This document shows, piece by piece, positions 55,050 through 64,000 of a stretch of 64,000 nt of DNA. The position numbers and the translations under genes are program-made. The notes below the pieces were generated by a model. That model was not told where the DNA came from and did not search any database. It saw only the letters and a program-made list of their open reading frames with translations. Each line of letters begins with the position of its first letter. Positions within the stretch are counted from its first letter, which is position 1. Source of the DNA: Endozoicomonas sp965208385 (GTDB lineage: Bacteria > Pseudomonadota > Gammaproteobacteria > Pseudomonadales > Endozoicomonadaceae); assembly GCA_965208385.1 (NCBI GenBank), contig CBDBOO010000009.1:1-64000 (forward strand). Reading direction: 5' to 3'.

Positions 55050-55211
55050 ATACCATTGCCGGTTTCTAATATGCGTTATGAGCATGGCTTTTCAGGCTCA
55101 GAGACAAGGCGGAGTGACGAGTCATAGCCTTAGCTATGGCGAGGAACTCCAACGCAGGATCTAAGCCTGAAAAGGCAGCGCAATAGCATAATTAGAATTC
55201 GGAAATGGTAT
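55050..55211. repeat. Palindromic element, about 162 bp
   Basis: The ends ATACCATTGCCGG and, complementary strand, ATACCATTTCCGAATTC are inverted copies that continue into CTAAT-ATGC. Inner inverted stretches include TTTTCAGGCT/AGCCTGAAAA. No ORF. It resembles a REP/MITE-type repeat. Confidence 0.7.
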
Positions 55212-55490
55212 GACACGTCATAACAGGAAGGTAGTGCCGGTTTTCAGCGTAGATGATTGACTCCCAAGTCAGCTTATTGGCTGAAAGGTATAGTTTTGTC
55301 TTCTAAAGTTAAGGGTATGTTTTTGAAATAGAACTGTCATCGTCGTGTATTTATAGGGAGTGGCTGGTCCTCGTTCACTGGTACGCCAGCCCGGCCCGAT
55401 CACTTACTATCTGTAAGCTCACTGGGCTTCACTCGGGTGTCGCCTAGCCTCATCTTGAAATCCAATGGGTATAGCAGGTAGTTATAACGG
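55212..55490. other. Noncoding region before the tRNA remnant
   Basis: About 280 bp with no gene I can support. Short inverted stretches such as CTGG-TACGCCAG occur, but I cannot assign them. Confidence 0.4.
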
Positions 55491-55519
55491 AAAAAGGCGC
55501 TGAGAGAACTCAGAGCCTT
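55491..55519 (-). terminator. Rho-independent terminator downstream of tRNA remnant
   Basis: Read on the minus strand: GGC-T-CTGAG, loop TTCT, CTCAG-C-GCC, then TTTTT. It lies 11 bases after the CCA end of the tRNA remnant, where a tRNA terminator belongs. Confidence 0.8.
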
Positions 55520-55530
55520 AATCGCGAATC

Positions 55531-55557
55531 TGGCGGAGGGGCAGGGATTCGAATCCT
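55531..55557 (-). pseudogene. 3' remnant of a tRNA-Ser-like gene (T-arm and acceptor end)
   Basis: The minus strand reads AGGATTCGAATCCCTG then CCCCTCCGCCA, the T-arm and 3' acceptor strand of a tRNA, ending in encoded CCA. Upstream there is no matching 5' acceptor (CGGAGGGG), D-arm or anticodon arm, so it is a fragment. The T-stem has one A-C mismatch. The CCCCTCCG end fits a serine tRNA best. Such 27-base fragments mark integration sites of islands or phages. Confidence 0.75.
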
Positions 55558-55691
55558 GAGTGGGCTACTTCATACCCTTCGTTTTGAGATTGGTCCCACA
55601 TAGTCCTGAGGAGGTGCTAACTTAAGGTCCCATACTTCTAAGCTGTTGCATTCAAGGCTTTAGAAAGGATTGCCGAAACTAGGGGATTGAT

Positions 55692-58600
55692 GTGAGGTGT
55701 TTGTTTGTTCTGAAAGCATCTTTATCGCTATGGCTGATTATCATAATCGGAGTTGCTTGGGGTCAATACAAGTATTTTGAGGTACAGGAATTTCTGCCCG
55801 ATCTGCACTGGCAGCTGCATATGGAATGGATTTATGCGGATGAATCCAATGGGGAGCCTTGGCCATTGATACAAACCTTGAGCAGGTCGTGGCGGTACGG
55901 GAGTCTTAGAGGTCATGAGTTGCCGGAGGCTATCGACCAAAGGTTTTTTTTTGCAGGATATGGTGACGATGTTTCCAGAAACTTCTACATGCAGGCACCC
56001 GATCAGCTGATCCAAATCTACATCGAACTTCAAGCACTACCTGTTTCGGGTAAAAGGTACATTGAGCTTCCTTTATGTTTTGATAAAACAGAAATAACTT
56101 TTTCCAGCAGAGTATTGTCCGGGCTGGACACCAATGAGCTTCAATGCAGCACAAACCCAGAGACTTTCTCCGCAGCTCTGCAGAAACCTGAACAGGTTTG
56201 TTGTCAGCTTATCCTCAACTCAAATCAGCAGATTATCAATCTGGCTATCTCAGGCGGAAGGTTCAATCCAGAACATACTACAGGGCTGCAAAAGGCGACA
56301 CCCGTAATCGACATAACTGGCCGCATAGCCTTGGTGACTTATTCCCGAAATTCAGAACCTGAAGCCTCAATCCCTTCGCCACTTAGATCTGGTAATTTCT
56401 CAGCGCAACGCACCTTAGGTGGCTATGGCTATGGCTATGGCTATGGTGACGAAGATGATGATAAACACGACAAACGCCGAAAGTCGACACAGATTGTATC
56501 CTCAGGCATTGACCTGATCATTGTTTTGCCAGGGCTGCCCCATATTCTGGACACTCAAAGTGTGGTGGAAGATTCACAGGAGTCCCAATGGGCAGTGAAT
56601 TTCGATGCGATCGAGGTTGTGATTTACTTTCAGGTGGGTGATGAGCAGCGTTCCCTGTCACTGAGTCTCGATCAGTGGCAATTACTGGTAGAACATAAAG
56701 TGCATCGCTCGCCCCATCTGCTGTATTTCCTGATACGACACCTTTCTGCCGGTCAGCTTCGCCTGAAAGAGTTGTCGGAAGAGCTTCAGTTATGGATAGA
56801 ACGACAGGAGCTGCTGCAACGGGAGGCTGCTGACGAAGAAGCTTCGGAACAGCTAAGATCCATGACCGCCAGTCTACTTGATGACCTTGAAGCTATTCCT
56901 CCTGCACAGGTAACACTTGAGGGTGGGCTGGCAACCCTGTTCGAGAACCAGTTGCAGGACATGGGTTGGATACCTGACAGGGCAAGGGGCAGCCCCGAAC
57001 AACGTTTGCGTCAGCTGATAAAGGCCGTTGGGCTTGTGTTTCGCAGAAACCTCGCAGCCGATGAGGTAAATCGTTTATGGTCTGAAAATGACAGCAATCT
57101 TATATTGACGGCCTTCGAAGAGCAGAGTATTGAAGATCTGAAAGATATGCTGGAGACCCAGATAAAAGTTCTCTGGCTTGAAATCCTCAAACAAACCCAG
57201 AAAAAAAACGATGTCAGTCAGAATGTAACCAGAGATTTCCCTGCAGATTACCAGACTGGTACAAATACTACAGAGATAATCCAGACACCACTTCAGACGC
57301 CGGAATCCAAGGATCAAAAACAGATCAATTCAGACCCGGCAGGGGCAGAAGGCCCTGCTTCAGGCCATTCACCTTCCTCTCCCACCTCAGCACCTGGTGG
57401 CTCCCAGGGTAGTGATTTGAGAAGTAGAGACGTTTTGTTCAGGCCGGATGAAGCCTTGCTTCCTAAAAATGAATCCACTGACTTATCTCTGGTACCCATC
57501 GGCCTGAAGTTCTTCAGAAACTGGCTGCTGCATAGCCCCGCTGCTGTTGACTTTTATAGAGCTCTGAGAAGTCTCTTAGAAGCAGGGGATATCTCCGATG
57601 AGCGCATTCTGTGGTTTGTTCGATATTTGCAGGCAGAACAGAGTCCATTTCAATCAGATAGTTTATACAGCATGCAGGGTTCACCTGTTCAAGACAACAG
57701 CAATATGCAGCTTCAGGTTGTCAGGCATGAAGAAGCTTACAGGAAAAGTTCCTGTGAATGGGCAGAAACTGTAAAACAAACGCTGGTGGAAATTTTTAAG
57801 TTATTGCTATCAGAAGAGCAGGAAGGTACAGAGACACAAATCCTTGATTGTGTTGGCAAACTTGCGTGTGCTTTCAGTAAGCTTGACCGCTCACTGGTTC
57901 CGGTCACTCTGTCATCACTGACAGTTTGGTTCGAAACACACTGCCAGGAAGGACGACTTGATCAGGTGTCCTATAGCTTCCTCTGGGACATACACCGCAG
58001 GCTGTCTTCAGAAGCGGACTGCAGAGCAACTCCTGAGTGGTTCTACTATCTGGTCGAGAGGCCAGGGGGAGCCTTGGTCTCTGGTCCAGAGCTTTTTGAA
58101 GTTAGCAGTGAGAGCGAAGTTACCAGTGAAAGCGAAGTTCCGAACATGGAATCCTTGGTTGATCCTGATCCTCCCCGCATAGCCATGTGCGATTCTTTCT
58201 ATAGCGAGCTAATGACTATGGTCGAAGCTGGAGGCACTGATTTACATCAAAGCATGTATGAGCAAATTGCACGGCACAGTAAAGACGATTTTAGTTCGGA
58301 TGACAACCTCATACTTCTGCTTGATCTGTACAGTAGAGTTACCGATTTAATAGATGAGACTACGGAGAGAACAGTTTGCTACGGAATCATGAAGGATAAG
58401 AATGAATGTTTCCAGCGTTTACGGTCGCTGTCTGAAAAAGTTCAAACTCGTATATGTCAGTCTAGTGAAGACAAGCCGATGGATGACAGTAGAGGATTAC
58501 AAGCAGCGGAAGTTTTTGCTTCAGAAATAATTGCCCCTATCACCAGTCAGCCACTTTCAACTAACCGGGAGGGGCGCTTAGCAACTAGTACAATGCCTTT

Positions 58601-61600
58601 ATTTTACAAGAGAGCTGCTGATAATAGACCTAAACTCACGGCAAAGATGGCAAACTTGGCAATAGGCAGTGCCGTTCATGGGGCAATTAATTTAATTAGC
58701 TTGTATGAACAGCTTGTTCGGCCTGAAAGTTCAGCAGGAACGTGGGTTCAACCAACAATAGCCAATACGGACAAGAAGCGGTGTAATTATTCTGGCTTGA
58801 ATACAAGCTCTTTTCAGAACCTCAGAAGGATTGTCTTGAAACGGCTTATAGAAAGCCTCCTGAAAAATGGACTATACATGGAGGCAGTAAAATGGTTTAA
58901 GAAGCTGGCAGGTGCTGGAGACTGCCAGTTAGAACCATCAATTGAGACCAGAGATTTTATTGAGCGCCAGATACGCAGAGTGCAAACAGCCTTGAATAAG
59001 GGCGATCAGCAAAAGGCTGACGCAGTTCTGTGTGAAATAAATCGGCTTATACAATATTTACTTTTACCTCCATGGCTATCTGCCAGGGTTGCGCAAATAA
59101 ACAGGGTTATGGGCGAATGGTATATGAGTATAGGCAGGATAAATACGGCCTTTTCCCGCTCCTATCTCGGTGCTGAGCATGATGAAGCAGCAAGAAACCT
59201 CTGTCTGAGGGTTGGTTTCTGGGCGGCTCAACAACTCGGTCAGCCGCTCACCTTGCAAGATGACCAGGTCAGGTCTGGCCTGCCTTCTCACATGCTTAAA
59301 CAGTTCCGTGATAAATCTCTGGAGCATACAATAGATGCGGATTTCTTTTCGGACGGGGCAACAGAGCAGGAAGTCTTATTAGCCCTGGAGTATCTAAACT
59401 GCCACCGGTTGCAGGGTAATTATGAGCCTTCACAGGCCTGCAACCAGGCAGGAAGACGTTTGCCCTGGCTGTATCCACATCCGGCCGGACCCGAACTGTT
59501 AAGCCAGCATGAAACCTTCCTGGCACTGGGTGAAGCATGGTCTTCCACACCTGCTTACCTGTTTAGGAAAGCCATCATTGACCCCATCTCATTCATGCAG
59601 ATTCTGACCAGGCTGCAGCAGGCCATTAAACAGATTCAACCCAGGATCAACAGCCAGTTCTCAGAATTTCTGACTTCACAGGATGCCAAGGTGATTAGTA
59701 ATGTCCTGAGGTATTCATCTTTTCTGGAATTCAGTAACCAGATGATCCTTTCAGGCCAGCAGGTTGATAAAAACCTGTTATATCTGTTCATGAAGCTCGG
59801 CTTGTTTGCGGACTTGAATATTGAATCACTTACAGCAGGCATTACAGGGCTACCTGAAATAAACATGGCCTATATGGACGGTCTGGCGTTTTCCCTTAAC
59901 GGCGCTCCTGATAAAGCCTTGGAAAGGCTGGAATTTCAACCTGATTCATCAGTACGTCTACAGACTGCAGTGACAACAAGACAAAAAAGCAAATCAAAAC
60001 GGCCAAAAAAAACTCCGAAAAACAGAGGAGAGGATGCAAGAAGCCGCATGTTAACTAAAAGAGACGCTACAAATAAAGAGGGCGTGACAAGTGCACATAT
60101 CGACGAAAAACGTCCCAGCTGGCAAAGATACAGCCCAATAAAAGACGATGGATACGTAAGCGGGGCAAGAGCCTTACCCGTTCAGCAGCCTGACTCTGGT
60201 CATATCAGCCTGTTGCATCGGGTCATATCCGTGCTCTATCGTTTATCTGCATCTGGAGACACCGAACTTGGCACTTTGGAGTCTGAGCTGACGCTATCTT
60301 CAGGTTCTGGAGATGACAGTGAACTGCTTCTGGGCATCCTGAATCTCAGGGCTGGTAAATACTCCAAAGCGTTGCAGCTCTTCACCAGTTCGGGGCACAG
60401 TCTCGGTCATCACCTGGCCGGTTTGCTGCATCTTTCTGGCAGGGCAGGCAGTATCAGCAAAGAAGAAGCTATCAAACATTTCAGTAAGGCCGCAGAGTCG
60501 TATTTTGCCCCCTCCGTTGCTCTTCTCTACCAACATCCCCATGAGATTCCCAAGCAGATGAAAAAAATGCTGAGTTATACGCAGGATCATGAACTTCAGC
60601 TGCTGAAGGGATGGGGTGAGTCGTCAGATAAAAACCTTCGGGTATTGACGGACATGGAGCCTGACGTCCTCCAGAGCGCTAACCCCAGGGCGCACTTTCG
60701 TTTATTGCAGCTCTACGACCAGTTACAGGTCTTTGACCCTGATCACCACTGCTCTCTAATAAGCCGGTTTTTCCGTCACCTCCGGCCAGAGAACAGCATT
60801 TACTTTATCGCTGATCCTCACCGGGATCAGTTTGTGCAGCAAGTTAATCAATGCTTGAAGCGGGAATTTTTTTTGAAGGATATCGGACTGGTCATTGATG
60901 TACTCAAAAAACTTCCTATGCTGGCCCCGGAAGAAAAAGAGAGAAGTTTAAAGCGTCAGAAGCTGACTGTAGGTCTTAAACTAGGGAGTAAGCTGCCTGG
61001 AGCCTCTCGGGATCAATACCTCTCGGCAGTGATAAGCCATATTAAGGTTGACAATCTGCAGAGGTTTTCGCAGCTGTTGTTGCAAATTACTGCTAATTAT
61101 GAGTCTGGTGGGCTGGCCAGTCTTCTTGCTGATAAGATGCTTCATGGGTCGCAAGATAGTGCAGTTCTGAAAAGTCTTTTCGAGCTTAACGATCTATGTG
61201 GAGATTGTCTCGTTGCAGAAATCGCCCGCTCTCACAAGTTTACTATCCCAAACCTGATTGGGAAGACTGCAGCCCCCTCAGGCTGGGCGCAGCACTCTTT
61301 CTATTCTTCACTTGATTCACTGCGAAAACGGGAGGGGAATCAGGAGGGGAATCAAGCCAACCAAGAATTGGTTAAGGCGGTTATTGACTACCTTCGACAG
61401 CATACGAAGGGGTCACATGAAACCATGCTCTCCTGGCTTGATTGGCTAGCCGGTGGCGAAAAAGAGGAAAAGGCAAAACTATACAGTAGTTACATATTCA
61501 GGAGCCTCATGCAACCAGGGGGCAACCAGTGGTCATGTCGTCTGGCTGAAAAATTCATGACACTTGGTTTAGTTACTGAGCAACAAGATCTCGCCAATAG

Positions 61601-64000
61601 ATTGGCCAGCCGTTTGCTGCAAGAATTGCCAAACCGGAACGAGGCTCTAATACACGAGATTTACGATATTATTCTGCTTCTTGATGCCACTCTGCCTAAA
61701 TACCATGCTCTGATAATTGCTGAGTTTCTGAGGAATGAAGCTATAGCAAAAGCCGAGCCTGCTGCCTGGACACAAATGCTATATCACAGGCTGGCAGACC
61801 AGCGCCTTCATTTTCAGGAAGACACTCTTGAAGAAATCGTCCCATTGGTGTTGCCTTATGCAAGGCGGGTAAACAGTTCAATAGCTGAGGGTAGTGCCTG
61901 GATTGATGCGGCTGTACACAAAGGGAGCAGTCAGTGCTTGCTGCTAAAAGAACTGACAGGTGATGTTTTCTCATGGCCGTGGCCAGATGTGGAATGGCTA
62001 ACGGCACTTTACAAAGCCCGCAGCTCTCTGGAAAACTGCTTTTCACAAGAAATGCAGGGCATACTAAACACTCAGCTTGAGCGTTGGACTGACAGCTCTT
62101 TTCAGGAGCCTGATATCGGTTTGCTGCAAAAATTTTATCAATTAGTAGCAGGCAACGACTCCAGAGTTTTCTGGGAAAAGCTTGAAGAAAGCCATGCGCT
62201 GGATGAGGGCATTATCCATATGCTCAGTCTAGAAGCGGCTAAAAACTGGCTAGTTACCCTAATGACAGAAGATATGCCTGGGGAGGCTTTCAATAAATTG
62301 CTGAAGCAGGTAATCAGTGTTCAAGACAACAGTAAGGCCCTGGTAGGTCAGATACTATCAGTGCCACGCCTGCTGAAGATGATAGATCAGCGTGATCTGG
62401 CAGAGCTTGCGAAGATTGCTCATAAGCAAAACTGGTCGGCAGAAATCGTGACTGGTTTGCTTAATAACCTTGAATCCGATTTCTTGAGACAGATGGATTT
62501 TGCGACGCTGGCACTTTTTCTGCAAATGTCTGGATCGCAGTCAATCAAAAATAATGTGTACAGAGCGCTGTTTGATGCTCATCCAGAGAAGCTGGGTACC
62601 GGAGAGATTTTTCAACAGCCGGAGGTCATTGACTTTCTGATCAATCGCAGTGTGTTTCGAGGAGCAGACCTGCTCAGTCTGGACGGGCATCTGATCAAGG
62701 CCTCCAGCCATGTACAGAAACAATTGTACCCGACATTGCTTGACCAGATTGAAAAGCAATGGCTATCAGAACACTGCCCGGCCAAGTTCCGCTCTTCCAT
62801 GCAGGGCTGGCTTGAACAGTTACGAGCAAAGCCTTCATTGCCTTCCTACTTTTATTCAACTTTTTTCAGCACAATGCAGTTGAATGAAGGCGAGATGTCG
62901 CGGGTTCTTTCTGAGTATCTGGCCAAGGCTAGCTCCGTGCAAGGGATTGAGCTGGCACTCGTGGTTGAACCATTAAGATTGCTTTCTAAATTTGACTGTG
63001 AGAACGCTGGGCTTGAGTCCGATGTTCTATTGAAGGTGGTTCAGGCATGCCATTCCCAACTGAAACGGGACGACCCTCCACTGCAGGACATAGAGGCCTG
63101 TTTCGAGTTAAGCCTTCAGGTTGTGAATTTGTCTGATGCGCCAAAATTGTTTCGGGAGCTTAACAAGCTTATCGATACATTTGTGCGTGTGGAGAAGCGT
63201 CCGGGTCAATTGCATGAGCAGGTTCTCCACAATACTCTGGACATGAACCAAATCGCTGCAGAAGAGCAGGAGGCCATGACGATGGACCGGCAACGATTAT
63301 GGCGACGAGTGATAACCACTGCCCGCGTGAAGGAACTTGTTAGTATTGCTGAGGAGGAGGGCGACGATTATGAGCTGATGACAGAGTCCCTGAATCAAGG
63401 CAAGAATTCCTGGCAAGCGCTATTACTGAAAACATGGGTGCAAGACGGGGGAAATCCATTTGTTAGCTACTTGAATGCAAAAAAGGTATATAACTGGTTC
63501 CGTCGTGAAAGTGTTCGTGGCATGTTACAACGGCCTGTTATTGATGCGATTCGCTCTGAAGTGCGTATTTATGAGAAAGAAGAAAAGAAATGGTCACAGC
63601 TTCTGGAGCAGATCGCCAAGAAGCCAAAGGAGATACAAATACCTGTCATTGAAACGACTGCGAGAGAGATACAGCTGAACCTTTTAACCAGAGAGGTCAA
63701 AGAGGAATGGTTTAAAAAAATGGATCAAAGCATTGGTGTTATTCTGTCCAGGCGTACTGATAAGAAAGAAGATTTGGATCTGGTTGAAAGCCTCATCAAA
63801 AGTGATAGCGCGATCAAATGTATGGGTGAAAGAACTCAGGCCAAAATTCGGAATCATCTGTCTCGCTATTACATTAATATGCTCGAGGGGCTTTCCGTGG
63901 AAGAAATTGACATGGAAACGGACACCAGTTGCATTGAAAATACGGAAGCCATAGTGCTTGGCTTTTTACCTGACCTGAAAAACGCTGACCTTAAGATACG
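55692..64000 (+). CDS. Giant exported protein, at least 2769 aa, runs off the window
   Basis: Starting at GTG 55692 (AGGGG at 55681-55685 as ribosome site; in-frame stop just before at 55680) I read no stop to base 64000, 2769 codons and two bases. The N-terminus is a signal peptide (CLFVLKASLSLWLIIIIGVAWGQ). The early beta-rich region is followed by a GYGYGYGYG-DEDDDKHDKRR block (about 243-260), then helical segments. A Pro/Ser/Gly linker is near 550-575. A basic NLS-like patch (KSKSKRPKKTPKNRG) lies near 1432. TPR/Sel1-like helix pairs follow near 1540-1600 (LLLGILNLRAGKYSKALQLF, EEAIKHFSKAAESYFAPSVALL). Acidic and amphipathic helices continue to the end. I recognise no enzyme motif. The size, export signal and context suggest a host-interaction or adhesion protein, by inference. 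Confidence 0.85.
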   Translation, partial: MRCLFVLKASLSLWLIIIIGVAWGQYKYFEVQEFLPDLHWQLHMEWIYADESNGEPWPLIQTLSRSWRYGSLRGHELPEAIDQRFFFAGYGDDVSRNFYMQAPDQLIQIYIELQALPVSGKRYIELPLCFDKTEITFSSRVLSGLDTNELQCSTNPETFSAALQKPEQVCCQLILNSNQQIINLAISGGRFNPEHTTGLQKATPVIDITGRIALVTYSRNSEPEASIPSPLRSGNFSAQRTLGGYGYGYGYGDEDDDKHDKRRKSTQIVSSGIDLIIVLPGLPHILDTQSVVEDSQESQWAVNFDAIEVVIYFQVGDEQRSLSLSLDQWQLLVEHKVHRSPHLLYFLIRHLSAGQLRLKELSEELQLWIERQELLQREAADEEASEQLRSMTASLLDDLEAIPPAQVTLEGGLATLFENQLQDMGWIPDRARGSPEQRLRQLIKAVGLVFRRNLAADEVNRLWSENDSNLILTAFEEQSIEDLKDMLETQIKVLWLEILKQTQKKNDVSQNVTRDFPADYQTGTNTTEIIQTPLQTPESKDQKQINSDPAGAEGPASGHSPSSPTSAPGGSQGSDLRSRDVLFRPDEALLPKNESTDLSLVPIGLKFFRNWLLHSPAAVDFYRALRSLLEAGDISDERILWFVRYLQAEQSPFQSDSLYSMQGSPVQDNSNMQLQVVRHEEAYRKSSCEWAETVKQTLVEIFKLLLSEEQEGTETQILDCVGKLACAFSKLDRSLVPVTLSSLTVWFETHCQEGRLDQVSYSFLWDIHRRLSSEADCRATPEWFYYLVERPGGALVSGPELFEVSSESEVTSESEVPNMESLVDPDPPRIAMCDSFYSELMTMVEAGGTDLHQSMYEQIARHSKDDFSSDDNLILLLDLYSRVTDLIDETTERTVCYGIMKDKNECFQRLRSLSEKVQTRICQSSEDKPMDDSRGLQAAEVFASEIIAPITSQPLSTNREGRLATSTMPLFYKRAADNRPKLTAKMANLAIGSAVHGAINLISLYEQLVRPESSAGTWVQPTIANTDKKRCNYSGLNTSSFQNLRRIVLKRLIESLLKNGLYMEAVKWFKKLAGAGDCQLEPSIETRDFIERQIRRVQTALNKGDQQKADAVLCEINRLIQYLLLPPWLSARVAQINRVMGEWYMSIGRINTAFSRSYLGAEHDEAARNLCLRVGFWAAQQLGQPLTLQDDQVRSGLPSHMLKQFRDKSLEHTIDADFFSDGATEQEVLLALEYLNCHRLQGNYEPSQACNQAGRRLPWLYPHPAGPELLSQHETFLALGEAWSSTPAYLFRKAIIDPISFMQILTRLQQAIKQIQPRINSQFSEFLTSQDAKVISNVLRYSSFLEFSNQMILSGQQVDKNLLYLFMKLGLFADLNIESLTAGITGLPEINMAYMDGLAFSLNGAPDKALERLEFQPDSSVRLQTAVTTRQKSKSKRPKKTPKNRGEDARSRMLTKRDATNKEGVTSAHIDEKRPSWQRYSPIKDDGYVSGARALPVQQPDSGHISLLHRVISVLYRLSASGDTELGTLESELTLSSGSGDDSELLLGILNLRAGKYSKALQLFTSSGHSLGHHLAGLLHLSGRAGSISKEEAIKHFSKAAESYFAPSVALLYQHPHEIPKQMKKMLSYTQDHELQLLKGWGESSDKNLRVLTDMEPDVLQSANPRAHFRLLQLYDQLQVFDPDHHCSLISRFFRHLRPENSIYFIADPHRDQFVQQVNQCLKREFFLKDIGLVIDVLKKLPMLAPEEKERSLKRQKLTVGLKLGSKLPGASRDQYLSAVISHIKVDNLQRFSQLLLQITANYESGGLASLLADKMLHGSQDSAVLKSLFELNDLCGDCLVAEIARSHKFTIPNLIGKTAAPSGWAQHSFYSSLDSLRKREGNQEGNQANQELVKAVIDYLRQHTKGSHETMLSWLDWLAGGEKEEKAKLYSSYIFRSLMQPGGNQWSCRLAEKFMTLGLVTEQQDLANRLASRLLQELPNRNEALIHEIYDIILLLDATLPKYHALIIAEFLRNEAIAKAEPAAWTQMLYHRLADQRLHFQEDTLEEIVPLVLPYARRVNSSIAEGSAWIDAAVHKGSSQCLLLKELTGDVFSWPWPDVEWLTALYKARSSLENCFSQEMQGILNTQLERWTDSSFQEPDIGLLQKFYQLVAGNDSRVFWEKLEESHALDEGIIHMLSLEAAKNWLVTLMTEDMPGEAFNKLLKQVISVQDNSKALVGQILSVPRLLKMIDQRDLAELAKIAHKQNWSAEIVTGLLNNLESDFLRQMDFATLALFLQMSGSQSIKNNVYRALFDAHPEKLGTGEIFQQPEVIDFLINRSVFRGADLLSLDGHLIKASSHVQKQLYPTLLDQIEKQWLSEHCPAKFRSSMQGWLEQLRAKPSLPSYFYSTFFSTMQLNEGEMSRVLSEYLAKASSVQGIELALVVEPLRLLSKFDCENAGLESDVLLKVVQACHSQLKRDDPPLQDIEACFELSLQVVNLSDAPKLFRELNKLIDTFVRVEKRPGQLHEQVLHNTLDMNQIAAEEQEAMTMDRQRLWRRVITTARVKELVSIAEEEGDDYELMTESLNQGKNSWQALLLKTWVQDGGNPFVSYLNAKKVYNWFRRESVRGMLQRPVIDAIRSEVRIYEKEEKKWSQLLEQIAKKPKEIQIPVIETTAREIQLNLLTREVKEEWFKKMDQSIGVILSRRTDKKEDLDLVESLIKSDSAIKCMGERTQAKIRNHLSRYYINMLEGLSVEEIDMETDTSCIENTEAIVLGFLPDLKNADLKI

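Noticed and set aside
55500..55620. Complete tRNA gene
   Set aside because: Only the T-arm and 3' acceptor strand are present. No complementary 5' acceptor, D-arm or anticodon arm could be found upstream on that strand.
57075..62046. Several short frames (60-100 aa) on both strands inside the last 8 kb
   Set aside because: They are shadows of the single long plus-strand frame starting at 55692.

Overview
The window looks like a chromosome segment of a gammaproteobacterium with a host-associated, IS-rich genome. My best guess is an Endozoicomonas-like member of the Oceanospirillales. This is inferred from gene style: ordinary gammaproteobacterial metabolic genes next to a dense insertion-sequence graveyard and large exported proteins with eukaryote-like domains. 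There is no rRNA or other marker gene to prove it.

Region 1 (1-16.5 kb) is conventional core. It holds a branched-chain amino-acid/carboxylate-type ABC transporter (LivM-like permease, periplasmic binding protein, LivF-like ATPase) followed by a PaaK-like CoA ligase. A formaldehyde-detoxification pair (frmA, fghA) comes next and ends in a REP-like array. After that are an exported protein of unknown function, a MoxR AAA+/VWA pair carrying a Gly-Asn hexanucleotide repeat, and a HiPIP-like protein missing one cluster cysteine. The region closes with a valine/isobutyryl-CoA type degradation set: thiolase, acyl-CoA dehydrogenase, enoyl-CoA hydratase and 3-hydroxyisobutyrate dehydrogenase.

Region 2 (16.5-28.8 kb) is a pile of nested insertions. 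There are four ISL3-family elements, three of them near-identical copies, plus an ISAs1-like gene, an IS1-end fragment, IS66-type elements and a 232-bp MITE. Virtual excision at exact target-site duplications restores the interrupted genes.

Region 3 (28.8-49.4 kb) carries large minus-strand genes for exported or membrane-anchored proteins. They include a 1419-aa ankyrin/coiled-coil protein, a 603-aa protein, an Ig-like plus beta-helix-like 592-aa protein, and a SET-domain protein with an NLS-like patch. Mobile DNA here includes an IS607-type serine-recombinase/TnpB element, an ISNCY/IS1182-like element, IS4-like and IS110 elements, and several MITE families. Removing the insertions computationally rebuilds a 976-aa SET-domain gene. 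A dispersed palindromic repeat lies between the large genes.

Region 4 (49.4-55.6 kb) is another IS cluster (IS1, IS110, IS66, IS4-like, MITEs). It is followed by a 27-bp remnant of the 3' end of a tRNA-Ser-like gene that still has its terminator, possibly an integration scar.

Region 5 (55.69-64.0 kb) is one uninterrupted plus-strand reading frame that runs off the window. It encodes at least 2769 residues of a giant protein with a signal peptide, TPR/Sel1-like segments and a basic NLS-like patch. The exported giant proteins and the SET protein are candidate host-interaction factors. That role is inferred, not demonstrated.
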